Shown: positions 17,250 through 26,441 of the stretch, piece by piece
Layout: every line of letters starts with the position of its first letter
Numbering within the stretch: position 1 is the stretch's first letter
DNA from: Sphingomonas kaistensis
GTDB taxonomy: Bacteria > Pseudomonadota > Alphaproteobacteria > Sphingomonadales > Sphingomonadaceae
Direction of reading: 5' to 3'
Length of the DNA: 64,000 nt
Assembly (NCBI RefSeq): GCF_036884275.1
Contig: NZ_CP145607.1
Location: 248,001-312,000, forward strand
Translations under genes and position numbers: made by a program
The notes under the pieces: model-generated
The model's database searches: none
Told to the model about the DNA's origin: nothing
What the model saw: the letters and a program-made list of their open reading frames with translations, nothing else

Positions 17250-19370
17250 GTGCGATGCCTCCACCGCGCCCTCGCTGGCGCCACCCTTGTTCTCGTCCCC
17301 GGCACCCCCGCCTTCGCAGTCGATGGCGAAGCCGCCACCGTCGCCGAGCAGGACGCCGCGCAGGTCATCACCGTCACCGGAAGCCGCGAGGAATATGGGG
17401 TCAAGACGATTGTCAGCGGCACCAAGACCCTGACCGCGCTGCGCAACGTGCCCCAGGCGATCTCGGTCGTGTCGGAAGCGCAGATCGAGGACCAGTCGCT
17501 GCGCTCGGTCGCCGACCTTCTGATGTTCGTCCCCGGCGCCACCCCCGGCACCGGCGAATCGAATCGCGACCAGCTGACCCTGCGCGGCAACAACACCACC
17601 GCCGATTTCTTCGTCGACGGCCTGCGCGACGACGCGCAATATTTCCGTGACTTTTACAATCTCGACCGGGTCGAGGTGTTGAAGGGCCCCAACGCAATGA
17701 TCTTCGGGCGCGGGGGCGGCGGCGGGGTCATCAACCGCGTGACCAAGCGCGCGAGCCTCAAGAACGACCGCCAGTTCATCCTCAGCCACGACAGCGAAGG
17801 CGGCACCCGCCTGACCGCCGATGACAATATGCGGCTGACCGGCGCGCTCGGCCTGCGCATGAACGGCGTGTGGGAGCATGGCGACAGCTTCCGCGATTTC
17901 ACAAAGCTGAAGCGCTACGGCATCAATCCGACCCTCGGCTGGCAGCCGGGCGCGGACACCCGCGTCGACCTCAGTTACGAATATTTCCACGACCGCCGCA
18001 CCACCGATCGCGGCATCCCCTCGCTCGGGCGGCGTCCGCTCGAAGGCTATGACAGCGCCTTCTTCGGCGATCCCGCCAACAGCGTCGCCGACGCTGACGT
18101 CCAGATCGCCAGCCTCGGCATCGAACAAAAATTCGGCGACCACCTGCTGCTGCGCAACCGGACGCAGCTCGCCGACTATGACAAATATTATTCTAACGTC
18201 TTCCCCAGCAGCGCGGTCAGCGCGGCTGGTACCGTCACCATCGGCGCCTACAACAGCCGCAACGACCGCCGGAACCTGATCAGTCAGACCGACCTCGTGT
18301 GGGACGGCAGTCTCGCGGGGATCGACCAGACCTGGCTGTTGGGCTTCGAAGTCGGGCGCCAGACCAGTCGCAACCAGCGCTTGTCCGCTCGCTTCCTCGA
18401 TGCAAACGGCTCGGTCACCCTCGACCAGCCGACCGCCGCGCGCCGGATCGAATATTTCCGCAGCGCCAGCGACGCCGACAACCGCACCCGCGCCACCGTC
18501 GCTGCGGGCTACGCGCAGACCCAGGTCAAGCCGACCGACTGGATCGAGCTGGTCGCCGGCATCCGCGTCGATCGCTTCCGCCTGTCAGTCGACGACGAGC
18601 GCGCCGGCGTCCCTACCATCGCGCGCACCGACAATCTGGTCAGCCCGCGGCTCGGCCTGGTTCTGAAGCCGAACAAGAACCTCAGCCTCTACACCAGCTA
18701 TTCGCGCTCCTACCTGCCGCAGTCGGGCGACCAGTTCGGAAGCCTGACCCAGACCAGCGCCGCGCTGAAGCCCGAGCGGTTCGACAACGTCGAGGCGGGC
18801 GCCAAGTGGGAGCTGCTCGACGGCCTGCTCGCCACCGCCGCCGTCTACCAGCTCGACCGGAGGAATACGCAGGCGCCCAATCCGGTGGTCGGCCTCCCGC
18901 CGCTGCTGACCGGCGCCACCCGCACGCGCGGGCTCGAACTGGGGCTTGAGCGGAGCATTGCGGCGCGGCTGCAAGTGTCGGCCGGCTATGCGTTGCAAAA
19001 GAGCGAAATCCGCCGCAGCACTTCCGCGGCGCCGGCCGGGCGCGACGTGCCGCTGGTTCCGCGGCACAGCGTCTCGCTGTGGACCAAATATCAGGCGACC
19101 GACGCGTTCGGCGCCGGGCTCGGCCTGCTCGCCCGGTCGAAGAGCTACGCCTCGCTCGGCGGTGGCGGGGCGGTCAGCACCGCCACCGTGCTCCCCGGCT
19201 ATGCCCGGCTCGACGGCGCACTCTATTACAAGCTGATGCCCGGCATCGAAGCGCAGCTGAACGTCGAGAACCTGACCAACCGCGACTATTTCCCGACCGC
19301 GCACAACGACAACAACATCGCGCCGGGCGCCCCGCGCACCGCCCGCCTAACCCTCAAGGCCGACTTCTAG
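17250..19370 (+). CDS. TonB-dependent siderophore receptor
   Basis: A 706-residue outer-membrane receptor for a ferric siderophore, probably catecholate type. After a signal peptide ending at PAFA come the TonB-box-like AQVITVTGSRE, the plug domain (VPQAISVVSEAQIEDQ, LTLRGNN, DGLRDDAQYFRDFYNLDRVE, VLKGPNAMIFGRGGGGGVIN), and a beta barrel ending in LTLKADF. The GTG at 17250 has GAAGGA eight bases upstream and places the signal peptide correctly. It overlaps the convergent UdgX gene by four bases. Confidence 0.93.
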   Translation: MRCLHRALAGATLVLVPGTPAFAVDGEAATVAEQDAAQVITVTGSREEYGVKTIVSGTKTLTALRNVPQAISVVSEAQIEDQSLRSVADLLMFVPGATPGTGESNRDQLTLRGNNTTADFFVDGLRDDAQYFRDFYNLDRVEVLKGPNAMIFGRGGGGGVINRVTKRASLKNDRQFILSHDSEGGTRLTADDNMRLTGALGLRMNGVWEHGDSFRDFTKLKRYGINPTLGWQPGADTRVDLSYEYFHDRRTTDRGIPSLGRRPLEGYDSAFFGDPANSVADADVQIASLGIEQKFGDHLLLRNRTQLADYDKYYSNVFPSSAVSAAGTVTIGAYNSRNDRRNLISQTDLVWDGSLAGIDQTWLLGFEVGRQTSRNQRLSARFLDANGSVTLDQPTAARRIEYFRSASDADNRTRATVAAGYAQTQVKPTDWIELVAGIRVDRFRLSVDDERAGVPTIARTDNLVSPRLGLVLKPNKNLSLYTSYSRSYLPQSGDQFGSLTQTSAALKPERFDNVEAGAKWELLDGLLATAAVYQLDRRNTQAPNPVVGLPPLLTGATRTRGLELGLERSIAARLQVSAGYALQKSEIRRSTSAAPAGRDVPLVPRHSVSLWTKYQATDAFGAGLGLLARSKSYASLGGGGAVSTATVLPGYARLDGALYYKLMPGIEAQLNVENLTNRDYFPTAHNDNNIAPGAPRTARLTLKADF

Positions 19371-20899
19371 GCGAGCGCGGCGGCGCGTTCCCTGATCCGC
19401 ACCAGATCCTCGACGAAGCGCGCCCGTTCCTCCCGCCGGCGGTCTTCCTCGGGGATGCGGAGGAGGAAGCTCGGGTGCACCGTCACCCAGCATTCGCTGC
19501 CGTCGGCCAGCGTCAGCGGCGCGTCGCGAACCTTGGAGATGGTCTGCGTCTTGCCGGTCAGCGAGCGCGCGGCGGTCGCGCCCAGCGCCACCGTCAACGG
19601 CGGCCGGATGATCGCCCGCTCCTGCTCCTGCCACCAGCGACAGGAGTCGATCTCGGCCGTGTCGGGCTTGGAATGGATTCGCTTCTTGCCGCGCAGCACG
19701 AACTTGAAGTGCTTGACCGCATTGGTGACGTAAGTGGTCGAGCGGTCGATCCCGGCCTTTTCCAACGCGGCGTCGAACAGCTGGCCGGCGGGACCGACGA
19801 AGGGACGTCCGGCCAGATCCTCCTGATCGCCCGGCTGCTCCCCGACGAAGAAGATGCGCGGATATAGCGGGCCTTCGCCGAATACGGTCTGCGTGCCGCA
19901 ACGATGCAGATCACAGCGCGTGCAGGACATCGCCTCCTCGCGCAGCGCGGCCCACGCCGCCTCGATATTGCCGCCCGGCGCCAGCGCTTCGGCCTGCGGC
20001 AGGTTGGTTCGCGCGCGTTCGATCATTTCCAGCTCCCGGGCCCGAGCGCCGGCGATCAGCGGCGCGACCAGCGACGTTTCCGGCATGTTGTGCCAGTACT
20101 TCTTGGGCATCTCCTTCAGCATCGCCTTCACCTTGAGGCGCGCGGGGTTGAAGATGCTGGAATAATAGGTCCGCCACGTCTCCTCGAGCGGATCGCCATC
20201 GGGGGCGTCGGCGCGCGACGCACCCGGTCCTTCGCTCAGCGTCTCGGTCGCCGGATCCCAGTGGATCGACAGCTCCGGGCTAAGGATCGACCAGCGCATG
20301 GTCGCGAAGCGCCGCACGAAGAACCCTGCTTCCCGCCGGACGATATGATTGTCGGGCTCAAAGAAGGCGACGAAGCGGGTGCCGCCATCTTCCTCGACTT
20401 CACGAAAGCGGACGAAGGCATGCATCTTGTGCGCGTCGCGGCGGACTTCCTTGGCGAGCTTTTCCAGCCGGTCGACTAGGGGATCGGCCCGGTCCTCCAG
20501 CGCCCGGCGATTGCCCTTGAGCTTCCACAGCATCGTGTAGAGCAAGGCGAACCGCTGCGGATCCTTGTGACAGATAGCGGCCTTGGCCACGTCGAGAAAC
20601 GGCTTGGGCACCGAGAACATCGGCTGGCCCGATGGCGGCGGGACCGCGCCTTCGCTGCCGAACAATTCGCCATCGTCCCCGCGCACCTGCCACACGACGC
20701 TCATCGGCGGCACGCCCGCCATCACCAGCTCGCGCGCCGCATCGCGCCAGCCGTCGAAATCGTCGGGCTGGTCGAGCGTGATCTTGAGCGGATCGATCTG
20801 TGGGCCGTCGGGCAACAACACGCCCGATCGGCCGCTCAGCCCAAGGCGAGGATCGAACAGATCGGCGCTGTTGCCGGCACGGCCGTTGGCATCACTCAT
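19367..20899 (-). CDS. DUF4130 - UdgX uracil-DNA glycosylase fusion
   Basis: A 510-residue two-domain protein. The first 270 residues match the DUF4130 family (TIGR03915-type, 'probable DNA metabolism protein'), with LLYTMLWKLKGNRRALEDRAD and MHAFVRFREVE. The rest is a family-4-like uracil-DNA glycosylase of the UdgX group: Cys-rich SCTRCDLHRCGTQTVFGEG, the active-site GEQPGDQEDLAGRPFVGPAG, the R-loop GKKRIHSKPD whose His in UdgX forms a covalent bond to the abasic site, and VHPSFLLR. The ATG at 20899 is preferred over TTG at 20908. It is 34 bases after the radical SAM gene, so the two form one unit. Confidence 0.93.
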   Translation of the reverse strand: MSDANGRAGNSADLFDPRLGLSGRSGVLLPDGPQIDPLKITLDQPDDFDGWRDAARELVMAGVPPMSVVWQVRGDDGELFGSEGAVPPPSGQPMFSVPKPFLDVAKAAICHKDPQRFALLYTMLWKLKGNRRALEDRADPLVDRLEKLAKEVRRDAHKMHAFVRFREVEEDGGTRFVAFFEPDNHIVRREAGFFVRRFATMRWSILSPELSIHWDPATETLSEGPGASRADAPDGDPLEETWRTYYSSIFNPARLKVKAMLKEMPKKYWHNMPETSLVAPLIAGARARELEMIERARTNLPQAEALAPGGNIEAAWAALREEAMSCTRCDLHRCGTQTVFGEGPLYPRIFFVGEQPGDQEDLAGRPFVGPAGQLFDAALEKAGIDRSTTYVTNAVKHFKFVLRGKKRIHSKPDTAEIDSCRWWQEQERAIIRPPLTVALGATAARSLTGKTQTISKVRDAPLTLADGSECWVTVHPSFLLRIPEEDRRREERARFVEDLVRIRERAAALA

Positions 20900-20933
20900 G
20901 GGCAGCAAAACGCGCGGGCGCGAACTTGGCCGC

Positions 20934-22178
20934 TCAAGCCGCGAACAACTCCATCTGATGCTTCTCGGGCTTGATCCAGCGCTTCAAGTCGGCCTTGTCG
21001 GTGAGCAGGGTCGGACGCCAGTCGCTGGTGACGATGAACGGCCGGATCTTCGCCACGCTGACCGTCAGCCGCGCCACATCGTCGAGCGTGAAGGTCCGGA
21101 ACCGCCGCGAGCTGAGGATGCGGCCGACCGCCTTGGTCCCGAGCCCCGGCACGCGCAGCAACTGCTCCTTGCTCGCCTTGTTCACATCGACCGGGAAATA
21201 ATCGCGATACTTGAGCGCCCAGGCGAGCTTGGGATCGATATCGAGCGGAAGCATCCCGCCCTCGTCCGCCGCGCTGACCACTTCCTCGGGCTTGAACCCG
21301 TAGAAACGCATCAGCCAGTCGGATTGATAAAGCCGGTGTTCGCGCATCAACGGCGGGCGCTGGAGCGGCAGCACCGCGCTGGCGTCGGGGATGGGCGAAA
21401 AGGCCGAATAATAGACCCGGCGAAGGCTGAAGCGGTCGTACAGCGTGCTCGCCTTGCCGACGATATCCGCATCGGTCGCCGCATCGGCGCCGACGATCAT
21501 CTGCGTCGACTGACCGGCCGGCGCAAAGGTGGGTGCCGACTTGTACTTCTTCTTGGCGTCCTTGCCGTCCTCGATCGCGCCCTTCATCCCCAGCATCGCA
21601 CCCTCGATCTGGCCCGCGCTCTTTTCGGGGGCGAGCCGCTTCAGGCCGGGGACGGTCGGCAATTCGACGTTGATCGACACGCGGTCTGCGTACAGCCCGG
21701 CTTTCTGCACCAGCTCCGGATCGGCATCGGGAATGGTCTTGAGGTGGATGTAGCCGCGGAAATCATGGTCTTCACGCAGGCTGCGCGCGACCTCGACCAA
21801 TTGCTCCATCGTGTAGTTCGAGGTGGCGATGATTCCCGAGGAGAGAAACAGCCCCTCGATGTAATTGCGCTTGTAGAAGGCGAGCGTGAGGTTGACGACT
21901 TCCTGCGCCGTGAACCGCGCCCTCCGCACGTTCGAGCTCTTGCGGTTGATGCAATAATGGCAGTCGAAAATGCAGCTGTTGGTCAGCAGGATCTTCAGGA
22001 GCGATATGCACCGGCCATCGGGCGCATAGGCATGGCAAATCCCCATCCCCTCGGTCGAGCCGATCCCCCTGCCGCCGACACTGTTGCGCTTTGACGTCCC
22101 CGACGACGCGCAGCTCGCATCATATTTGGCCGCGTCCGCGAGGATCGCCAGTTTCTCGCGGGTATCGAGCTGCGCCAT
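20934..22178 (-). CDS. Putative DNA modification/repair radical SAM protein (TIGR03916-like)
   Basis: A 414-residue radical SAM enzyme. The [4Fe-4S] cysteines C69, C73 and C76 are in CIFDCHYC. The N-terminus has the conserved KYDASCASSGTSKRN, and the C-terminus a helix-hairpin-helix, VNKASKEQLLRVPGLGTKAV, which suggests DNA binding. This family travels with the DUF4130-UdgX protein encoded just downstream. The reaction is not established; cleavage or rearrangement of a damaged base or sugar by the 5'-deoxyadenosyl radical is inferred. Confidence 0.92.
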   Translation of the reverse strand: MAQLDTREKLAILADAAKYDASCASSGTSKRNSVGGRGIGSTEGMGICHAYAPDGRCISLLKILLTNSCIFDCHYCINRKSSNVRRARFTAQEVVNLTLAFYKRNYIEGLFLSSGIIATSNYTMEQLVEVARSLREDHDFRGYIHLKTIPDADPELVQKAGLYADRVSINVELPTVPGLKRLAPEKSAGQIEGAMLGMKGAIEDGKDAKKKYKSAPTFAPAGQSTQMIVGADAATDADIVGKASTLYDRFSLRRVYYSAFSPIPDASAVLPLQRPPLMREHRLYQSDWLMRFYGFKPEEVVSAADEGGMLPLDIDPKLAWALKYRDYFPVDVNKASKEQLLRVPGLGTKAVGRILSSRRFRTFTLDDVARLTVSVAKIRPFIVTSDWRPTLLTDKADLKRWIKPEKHQMELFAA

Positions 22179-22242
22179 TCGTTCGGTATATGTTCACGGC
22201 GCGGCAAAGGCAAGCTTTTCCCGGCTTTTCCGGCGCTTACCT

Positions 22243-23055
22243 TCAGATCGGAAGCTTGGAGCGAGCCTTGTTCGCAATGCCGTCGACCGGCACGTCGTTG
22301 ATTACCCGGAAGCGCGCTTCGATCAGGCAATAGACCCCGAACAACAGCAGTCCGGCACCCACCACCAGATCCCACGGCGAAGTGAGCCAGGTCAGCGCTT
22401 CTTCCATGCCGCCCGCTTCGCCGGCCTGCTCCTTGAAGCCCGCGCTGGTCAGGAACGCGCCGCTGATCAGGAACACAGCACCCCGCGCCGCATAGCCGGC
22501 CTGCCCGCTGTAACGGGCCCACGGCTGGTGCGCGACACCCGGTTCCAGATGCTCCAGAAACTCGGCCTTGTAGGCTTTCTTGAACTGCAGCAGGCCGACG
22601 ACCAGCAGGGTCAGACCGGCAACGACCAGCAACAACTGCCCGCCGGGCAGCGACAAGGCCGACTGCGCCTGTTCCTGGGTTCCGCTGCCGCCGCTGCCAC
22701 CGCCGCCGCCCGACTGATTGAACAGCCGTATCGCCTGCCAGGCGAGGAACAGGTGGACGACCCCGCTCGCCGCCGCGCCGCCGCGCTGGGCAAGGCCTTT
22801 CTTGCCATCCTCGTGCCGCTCGATGTTGAACACCGCATCGGACAGCCGCCACAGCCCGTAGGCCAGGAAACCGGCAATCATCAGCCCGAGCAGGATTCGC
22901 CCGCCGCCTTCGGCCAGCATCGACAAGGCACCGCTGGTATCCTCGGTCCGTCCGCTTTTGAGGATCAGATAGCCGATCACCAGATACAGCAACCCGCGCG
23001 AGGCGAAGCCCAAGCGGGTAAGAGTGGTGAGCGCGCCGCTCGGGTCTGTGCGCAT
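22243..23055 (-). CDS. DUF1206 integral membrane protein
   Basis: A 270-residue protein with about six hydrophobic segments in three similar pairs, as in DUF1206. The repeated start pattern (RLGFASRGLLYLVIGYLIL, then AQRGGAAASGVVHLFLAW, then YSGQAGYAARGAVFLISG) shows the internal triplication. A Gly/Ser linker lies between the second and third repeat. The ATG at 23055 has AGGAG nine bases upstream; longer in-frame extensions are spurious. Function unknown. Confidence 0.88.
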   Translation of the reverse strand: MRTDPSGALTTLTRLGFASRGLLYLVIGYLILKSGRTEDTSGALSMLAEGGGRILLGLMIAGFLAYGLWRLSDAVFNIERHEDGKKGLAQRGGAAASGVVHLFLAWQAIRLFNQSGGGGGSGGSGTQEQAQSALSLPGGQLLLVVAGLTLLVVGLLQFKKAYKAEFLEHLEPGVAHQPWARYSGQAGYAARGAVFLISGAFLTSAGFKEQAGEAGGMEEALTWLTSPWDLVVGAGLLLFGVYCLIEARFRVINDVPVDGIANKARSKLPI

Positions 23056-23180
23056 GGGGATGTTCTCCTGTTGAAGGGGCAAACCGTTCGCCGCCGCACT
23101 CGTTCCACCAGTGCAATGGATCGCCTTGCATGACCCCGCGGATGATCTAGCCTGCGCCGCAACCACCTCGGGGGAAATCC

Positions 23181-24938
23181 ATGCGCCGCTTCACCGTCCT
23201 GCTCGCCGCCACCGCGCTCGTCGCCGCCACGCCCGGCGCGGCTGCTCCAAGCGACGACTTCCTGAAGCTGCAGAACGACTACTGGGCAGAGATCCTGCGT
23301 TCCTACCCGCTGCTGGCAAGTTCGGTCGGGGTCACGACCTACGACCGCGAACTGTCACCCGTCAGCCTTGCCGACATGGATCGCCAGGCCGCCGCCTCGC
23401 AAGCCTTCCTGACCCGCCTGAACGCCATTCCGCAGACCGGCTTCAGCGAAACCGAGCGGGCCAATGCCGCGATCCTTCGCTCCCTGCTGCAGGAGCAGGT
23501 CGACATGAACCGCTTCGGCCAGCGCCAGCTCCTCTATTCGGTGCTCGGTAGCTACCACGGCAGCCTCGCCGGCATGGCCGAGGGCCTGACCTTCCGCAGC
23601 GCGTCCGATTATCGCAATTATCTTGCCCGGCTGGCGCTCGTGCCCGAGCGGATGCGCGCCTACGGCGACCTCAGCGTCAAGGCCGCGCGCGAAGGCTTCG
23701 TCCAGCCGTGCGTCACCATGACCCGGTTCCCCGAGACGATCACCGGCGTGATCACCGCCGATCCCACCAAGTCGCGCTTCTACGCCCCGTTTGCCGCCGC
23801 GCGCCCAGCCAATATTCCGGCCGCCGAATGGACCGCGCTGCAGGGGCAGGCCCGGACCCTCGTCGAAACCGGCATCAACCCCGCCTACCGCCAGTTCGCC
23901 GCGACCTACGACCGCGACCTCAAGGGCCGCTGCCGGCAGAGCGTTTCGGCCTCCGACCAGCCGAACGGCCTCGCCTATTACGCCGCGCAGGTCCGCAGCC
24001 ACACGACCACGGACATGACTCCCGACCAGATTCACAAGCTGGGCCTCAGCGAAGTGGCGCGAATCCGGGCGGAGATGGAACAGGTCGCCAAGAGCGCCGG
24101 CTTCGCCAGCCGCGAGGCGATGATCGCCGACATGCGGTCCAACCCCAAATGGTACTTCAAGACCGACACCGAACTGCTCGAAGCCACCGCGCTTCAGGCC
24201 AAGGCGATCGATGGCAAGATGCCGAGCCTGATCGGCCGCCTCGCCCGCCTGCCCTATGGCATCCGCCCGATGGACCTCGCCACCGCCCCCGGCGACACCA
24301 CCGCGCGCTACCAACCGGGCAGCCCCGCCACCGCCATCGCCGGCTTCTATCTCGTCAACACGACCAAGCTCGACCAGCGCCCGTCATGGGAAATCCCGGC
24401 GCTGACGGTGCATGAAGCCGTCCCCGGCCATCACCAGCAGATCGCGCTGCAACAGGAGCTCGACCTCCCCGAATGGCGGCGGCAGGTCGCCTTCTTCACC
24501 GCCTTTGTCGAAGGCTGGGGCCTCTATTCGGAGCGGCTCGGGATCGAGATGGGGATCTACGACACGCCGCAGAAGAACATGGGGCGGCTGGGCTACGAAA
24601 TGTGGCGCGCGTGCCGGCTAGTGATCGACACCGGGCTCCACTCCAAAGGCTGGAGCAAGGCGCAGGCGGTGCAATATTTCCGCGACAATTCGACCCTGAC
24701 CGAAGCCAACATCGACGCCGAGGTGAACCGCTACATCTCCAATCCCGGCCAGGCGCTCGCCTACAAGATCGGTGAGCTCAAGATCCGCGAGCTGCGCGCC
24801 CGCGCGGAAAAGGAGCTTGGCGACAAATTCGACCTTCGCGCCTTCCACGACGCGGTGCTCGGCCAGGGCGCGATCCCCTTGGACGCACTCGATGCGCAGG
24901 TCGGCGCGTGGATCGCGGCGCGCAAGCAGGCGAGCTAG
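23181..24938 (+). CDS. DUF885 family secreted protein, putative metallopeptidase
   Basis: A 585-residue exported protein: signal peptide MRRFTVLLAATALVAATPGA with cleavage near AAA, then an all-helical domain. The key motif is TVHEAVPGHHQQIALQQEL near residue 412, an HExxxHH-like site that fits zinc binding in the M3/M32-like fold, together with a distal Glu in FVEGWGLYSERLG. DUF885 proteins are thought to be peptidases; the substrate is unknown. Starts 15 bases after GGGGGAAA. Confidence 0.88.
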   Translation: MRRFTVLLAATALVAATPGAAAPSDDFLKLQNDYWAEILRSYPLLASSVGVTTYDRELSPVSLADMDRQAAASQAFLTRLNAIPQTGFSETERANAAILRSLLQEQVDMNRFGQRQLLYSVLGSYHGSLAGMAEGLTFRSASDYRNYLARLALVPERMRAYGDLSVKAAREGFVQPCVTMTRFPETITGVITADPTKSRFYAPFAAARPANIPAAEWTALQGQARTLVETGINPAYRQFAATYDRDLKGRCRQSVSASDQPNGLAYYAAQVRSHTTTDMTPDQIHKLGLSEVARIRAEMEQVAKSAGFASREAMIADMRSNPKWYFKTDTELLEATALQAKAIDGKMPSLIGRLARLPYGIRPMDLATAPGDTTARYQPGSPATAIAGFYLVNTTKLDQRPSWEIPALTVHEAVPGHHQQIALQQELDLPEWRRQVAFFTAFVEGWGLYSERLGIEMGIYDTPQKNMGRLGYEMWRACRLVIDTGLHSKGWSKAQAVQYFRDNSTLTEANIDAEVNRYISNPGQALAYKIGELKIRELRARAEKELGDKFDLRAFHDAVLGQGAIPLDALDAQVGAWIAARKQAS

Positions 24939-24948
24939 GCGCGCACCC

Positions 24949-25353
24949 TTATTCGGGCGGGCTGTCGGTGACGTCCTGCTCGTTGCGCTCGGCGACGCCG
25001 CGCTGGATGTCCTTCAGCGCGCAACCGAAGTCGCCACCCGGGCCGACGCCCGAACAAGTGCCGGGACCGGTCTGGCCAATCGTCGCCAGCTCTTTGGACC
25101 GCACGCCCCAGCTCTGGCTGAGCTGCGGCGGGCCGCTCGGACGGAGGTTTTCGGGCAGGCGGTAACGGTCCTTTTCCGGACGGCGGGCGCAGACCACCAC
25201 TTCATCGTCGGTGGCACGCGGACAGGGATCGGTGCCGAACACGATGATCTCGCGGGTGCGCTGCTGCGCCTGCTGGGCGGTCGCCGGAAGGGCGGCGACA
25301 AGGCCGCTGCCGACAAGGGCGCCGAGCGCAAGGAGGTGACGGGTGTTCATCAT
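24949..25353 (-). CDS. Small secreted protein, unknown function
   Basis: A 134-residue protein with a clear signal peptide (MMNTRHLLALGALVGSGLVA, cleavage about ATA-QQ). The mature part contains REIIVFGTDPCP and CARRPEKDRYRLPENLR, a pattern I have seen in uncharacterised sphingomonad proteins, plus four Cys that could form two disulfides (CPRATDDEVVVC and CSG..GCAL). AAAGG is six bases before the first ATG. Convergent with the DUF885 gene. Confidence 0.72.
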   Translation of the reverse strand: MMNTRHLLALGALVGSGLVAALPATAQQAQQRTREIIVFGTDPCPRATDDEVVVCARRPEKDRYRLPENLRPSGPPQLSQSWGVRSKELATIGQTGPGTCSGVGPGGDFGCALKDIQRGVAERNEQDVTDSPPE

Positions 25354-25404
25354 TGCATACCTTTCAGGAGGCTTCAGCGCTCGGGGCCAAATCGCGTTCC
25401 CGGC

Positions 25405-25962
25405 TCAGATCCGCTTGGACGCCGCAATCGCAACCTTGCAGATCGAGCGGATGGCGAAGCTCAGCAGCGGATAAGCGGGCGCTTCCAGCGCGCCATGCTC
25501 GAGCGCGGTTTCGCGATGCTCCAGCTCCTCGGCCTGAAACTGGCGGATATCGGCCGACAATTCGGGATCCTGATCGCCAAGCTCGACCAACTGCTCCTCA
25601 TAATGCCGGTCGATCTCGGTCTCCACCGCCGCGGTGCAGGCCATCGCCGCCTTTTCGCTGAGCAGCGCCGTCGCCGCGCCGAGCGCGAAGCCGCCTACGT
25701 GCCACAATGGCTGCAAAAGGGTCGGCCGCACCTTCCGCTCGGCCAAAAGCTCGTTGAACCGGGCAAGATGCCGGTCTTCCTGCGCCGCCATGTGGGTCAC
25801 CAGATGCGCCGCGCGCGAAGATCCGCGCAGCACCGCCAATTGCCCGGCATAGATGCGCGTCGCGCCATATTCTCCGGCGTGATCGACGCGGATCATCGAA
25901 TGGAGATCGGGCTTGCGGTCGCCCGGCTTCCAGCTGGTCGTCAGCGCTTCTTGATCAGCCAT
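25405..25962 (-). CDS. coq7: Demethoxyubiquinone hydroxylase
   Basis: A 185-residue diiron enzyme that hydroxylates demethoxyubiquinone in ubiquinone synthesis. The carboxylate-bridge motifs of the ferritin-like fold are visible: DHAGEYGATRIY, AAQEDRHLARF, VETEIDRHYEEQL and EELEHRE. The ATG at 25962 has GGAG seven bases upstream; a longer frame is rejected. Its 5' end overlaps dsbB by 22 bases. Confidence 0.94.
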   Translation of the reverse strand: MADQEALTTSWKPGDRKPDLHSMIRVDHAGEYGATRIYAGQLAVLRGSSRAAHLVTHMAAQEDRHLARFNELLAERKVRPTLLQPLWHVGGFALGAATALLSEKAAMACTAAVETEIDRHYEEQLVELGDQDPELSADIRQFQAEELEHRETALEHGALEAPAYPLLSFAIRSICKVAIAASKRI

Positions 25963-26441
25963 AGGATCGCTCCAGCGGAAAAAAGGGAAATGACGGCGTT
26001 CCACGCTGCCAGCGACAGGCCAAGGAAGGTCCACTGAATCTGGTCGCAGCGGATCAGCGGGGTGGCCATGATCGATTTCAGCAGCTCTTCAGGCGTCGCG
26101 CCGGTGGCAACGGTCGAACAGGTGGTAAGGCCCTCCCACCAGCCCTGCTCGACCCCAGCATGAAACGCGCCGATCGCGCCCGACACGGCAATCGCCAGCG
26201 CCGCCAGCAAGGTCAGCGGCCGGGCCGCGCGAGGCAGCGCCAGCGACAGGCCGGCTAGCACCACCGCCGCCAGATGCGGCCAGCGCTGCCAGAAGCACAT
26301 TTCGCACGGGTTCAGGCCGCCGAGATGCTGCGAACCCACCGCGCCGAGCAGCAGCGCGCCCGGCACCGCGACGGCAAGCCATTGCGCCAGCCGCAAACGG
26401 CTTCCCGCGCCCTGCTTCAGATAACCGCTGCGCGCGTCCAT
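25941..26441 (-). CDS. dsbB: Disulfide bond formation protein B
   Basis: A 166-residue four-helix membrane protein that reoxidises DsbA with ubiquinone. The first cysteine pair is LNPCEMCFWQRWPH; the second pair is TTCSTVA with IRC further along in the periplasmic loop. Sits between ctpA (one-base overlap, TGATG) and coq7 (22-base overlap), so its translation is coupled on both sides. Confidence 0.93.
   Translation of the reverse strand: MDARSGYLKQGAGSRLRLAQWLAVAVPGALLLGAVGSQHLGGLNPCEMCFWQRWPHLAAVVLAGLSLALPRAARPLTLLAALAIAVSGAIGAFHAGVEQGWWEGLTTCSTVATGATPEELLKSIMATPLIRCDQIQWTFLGLSLAAWNAVISLFSAGAILWLIKKR

Noticed and set aside
14960..17599. 879-codon open frame opposite smc
   Set aside because: Same reason; it also runs across the smc stop and into the TonB receptor.
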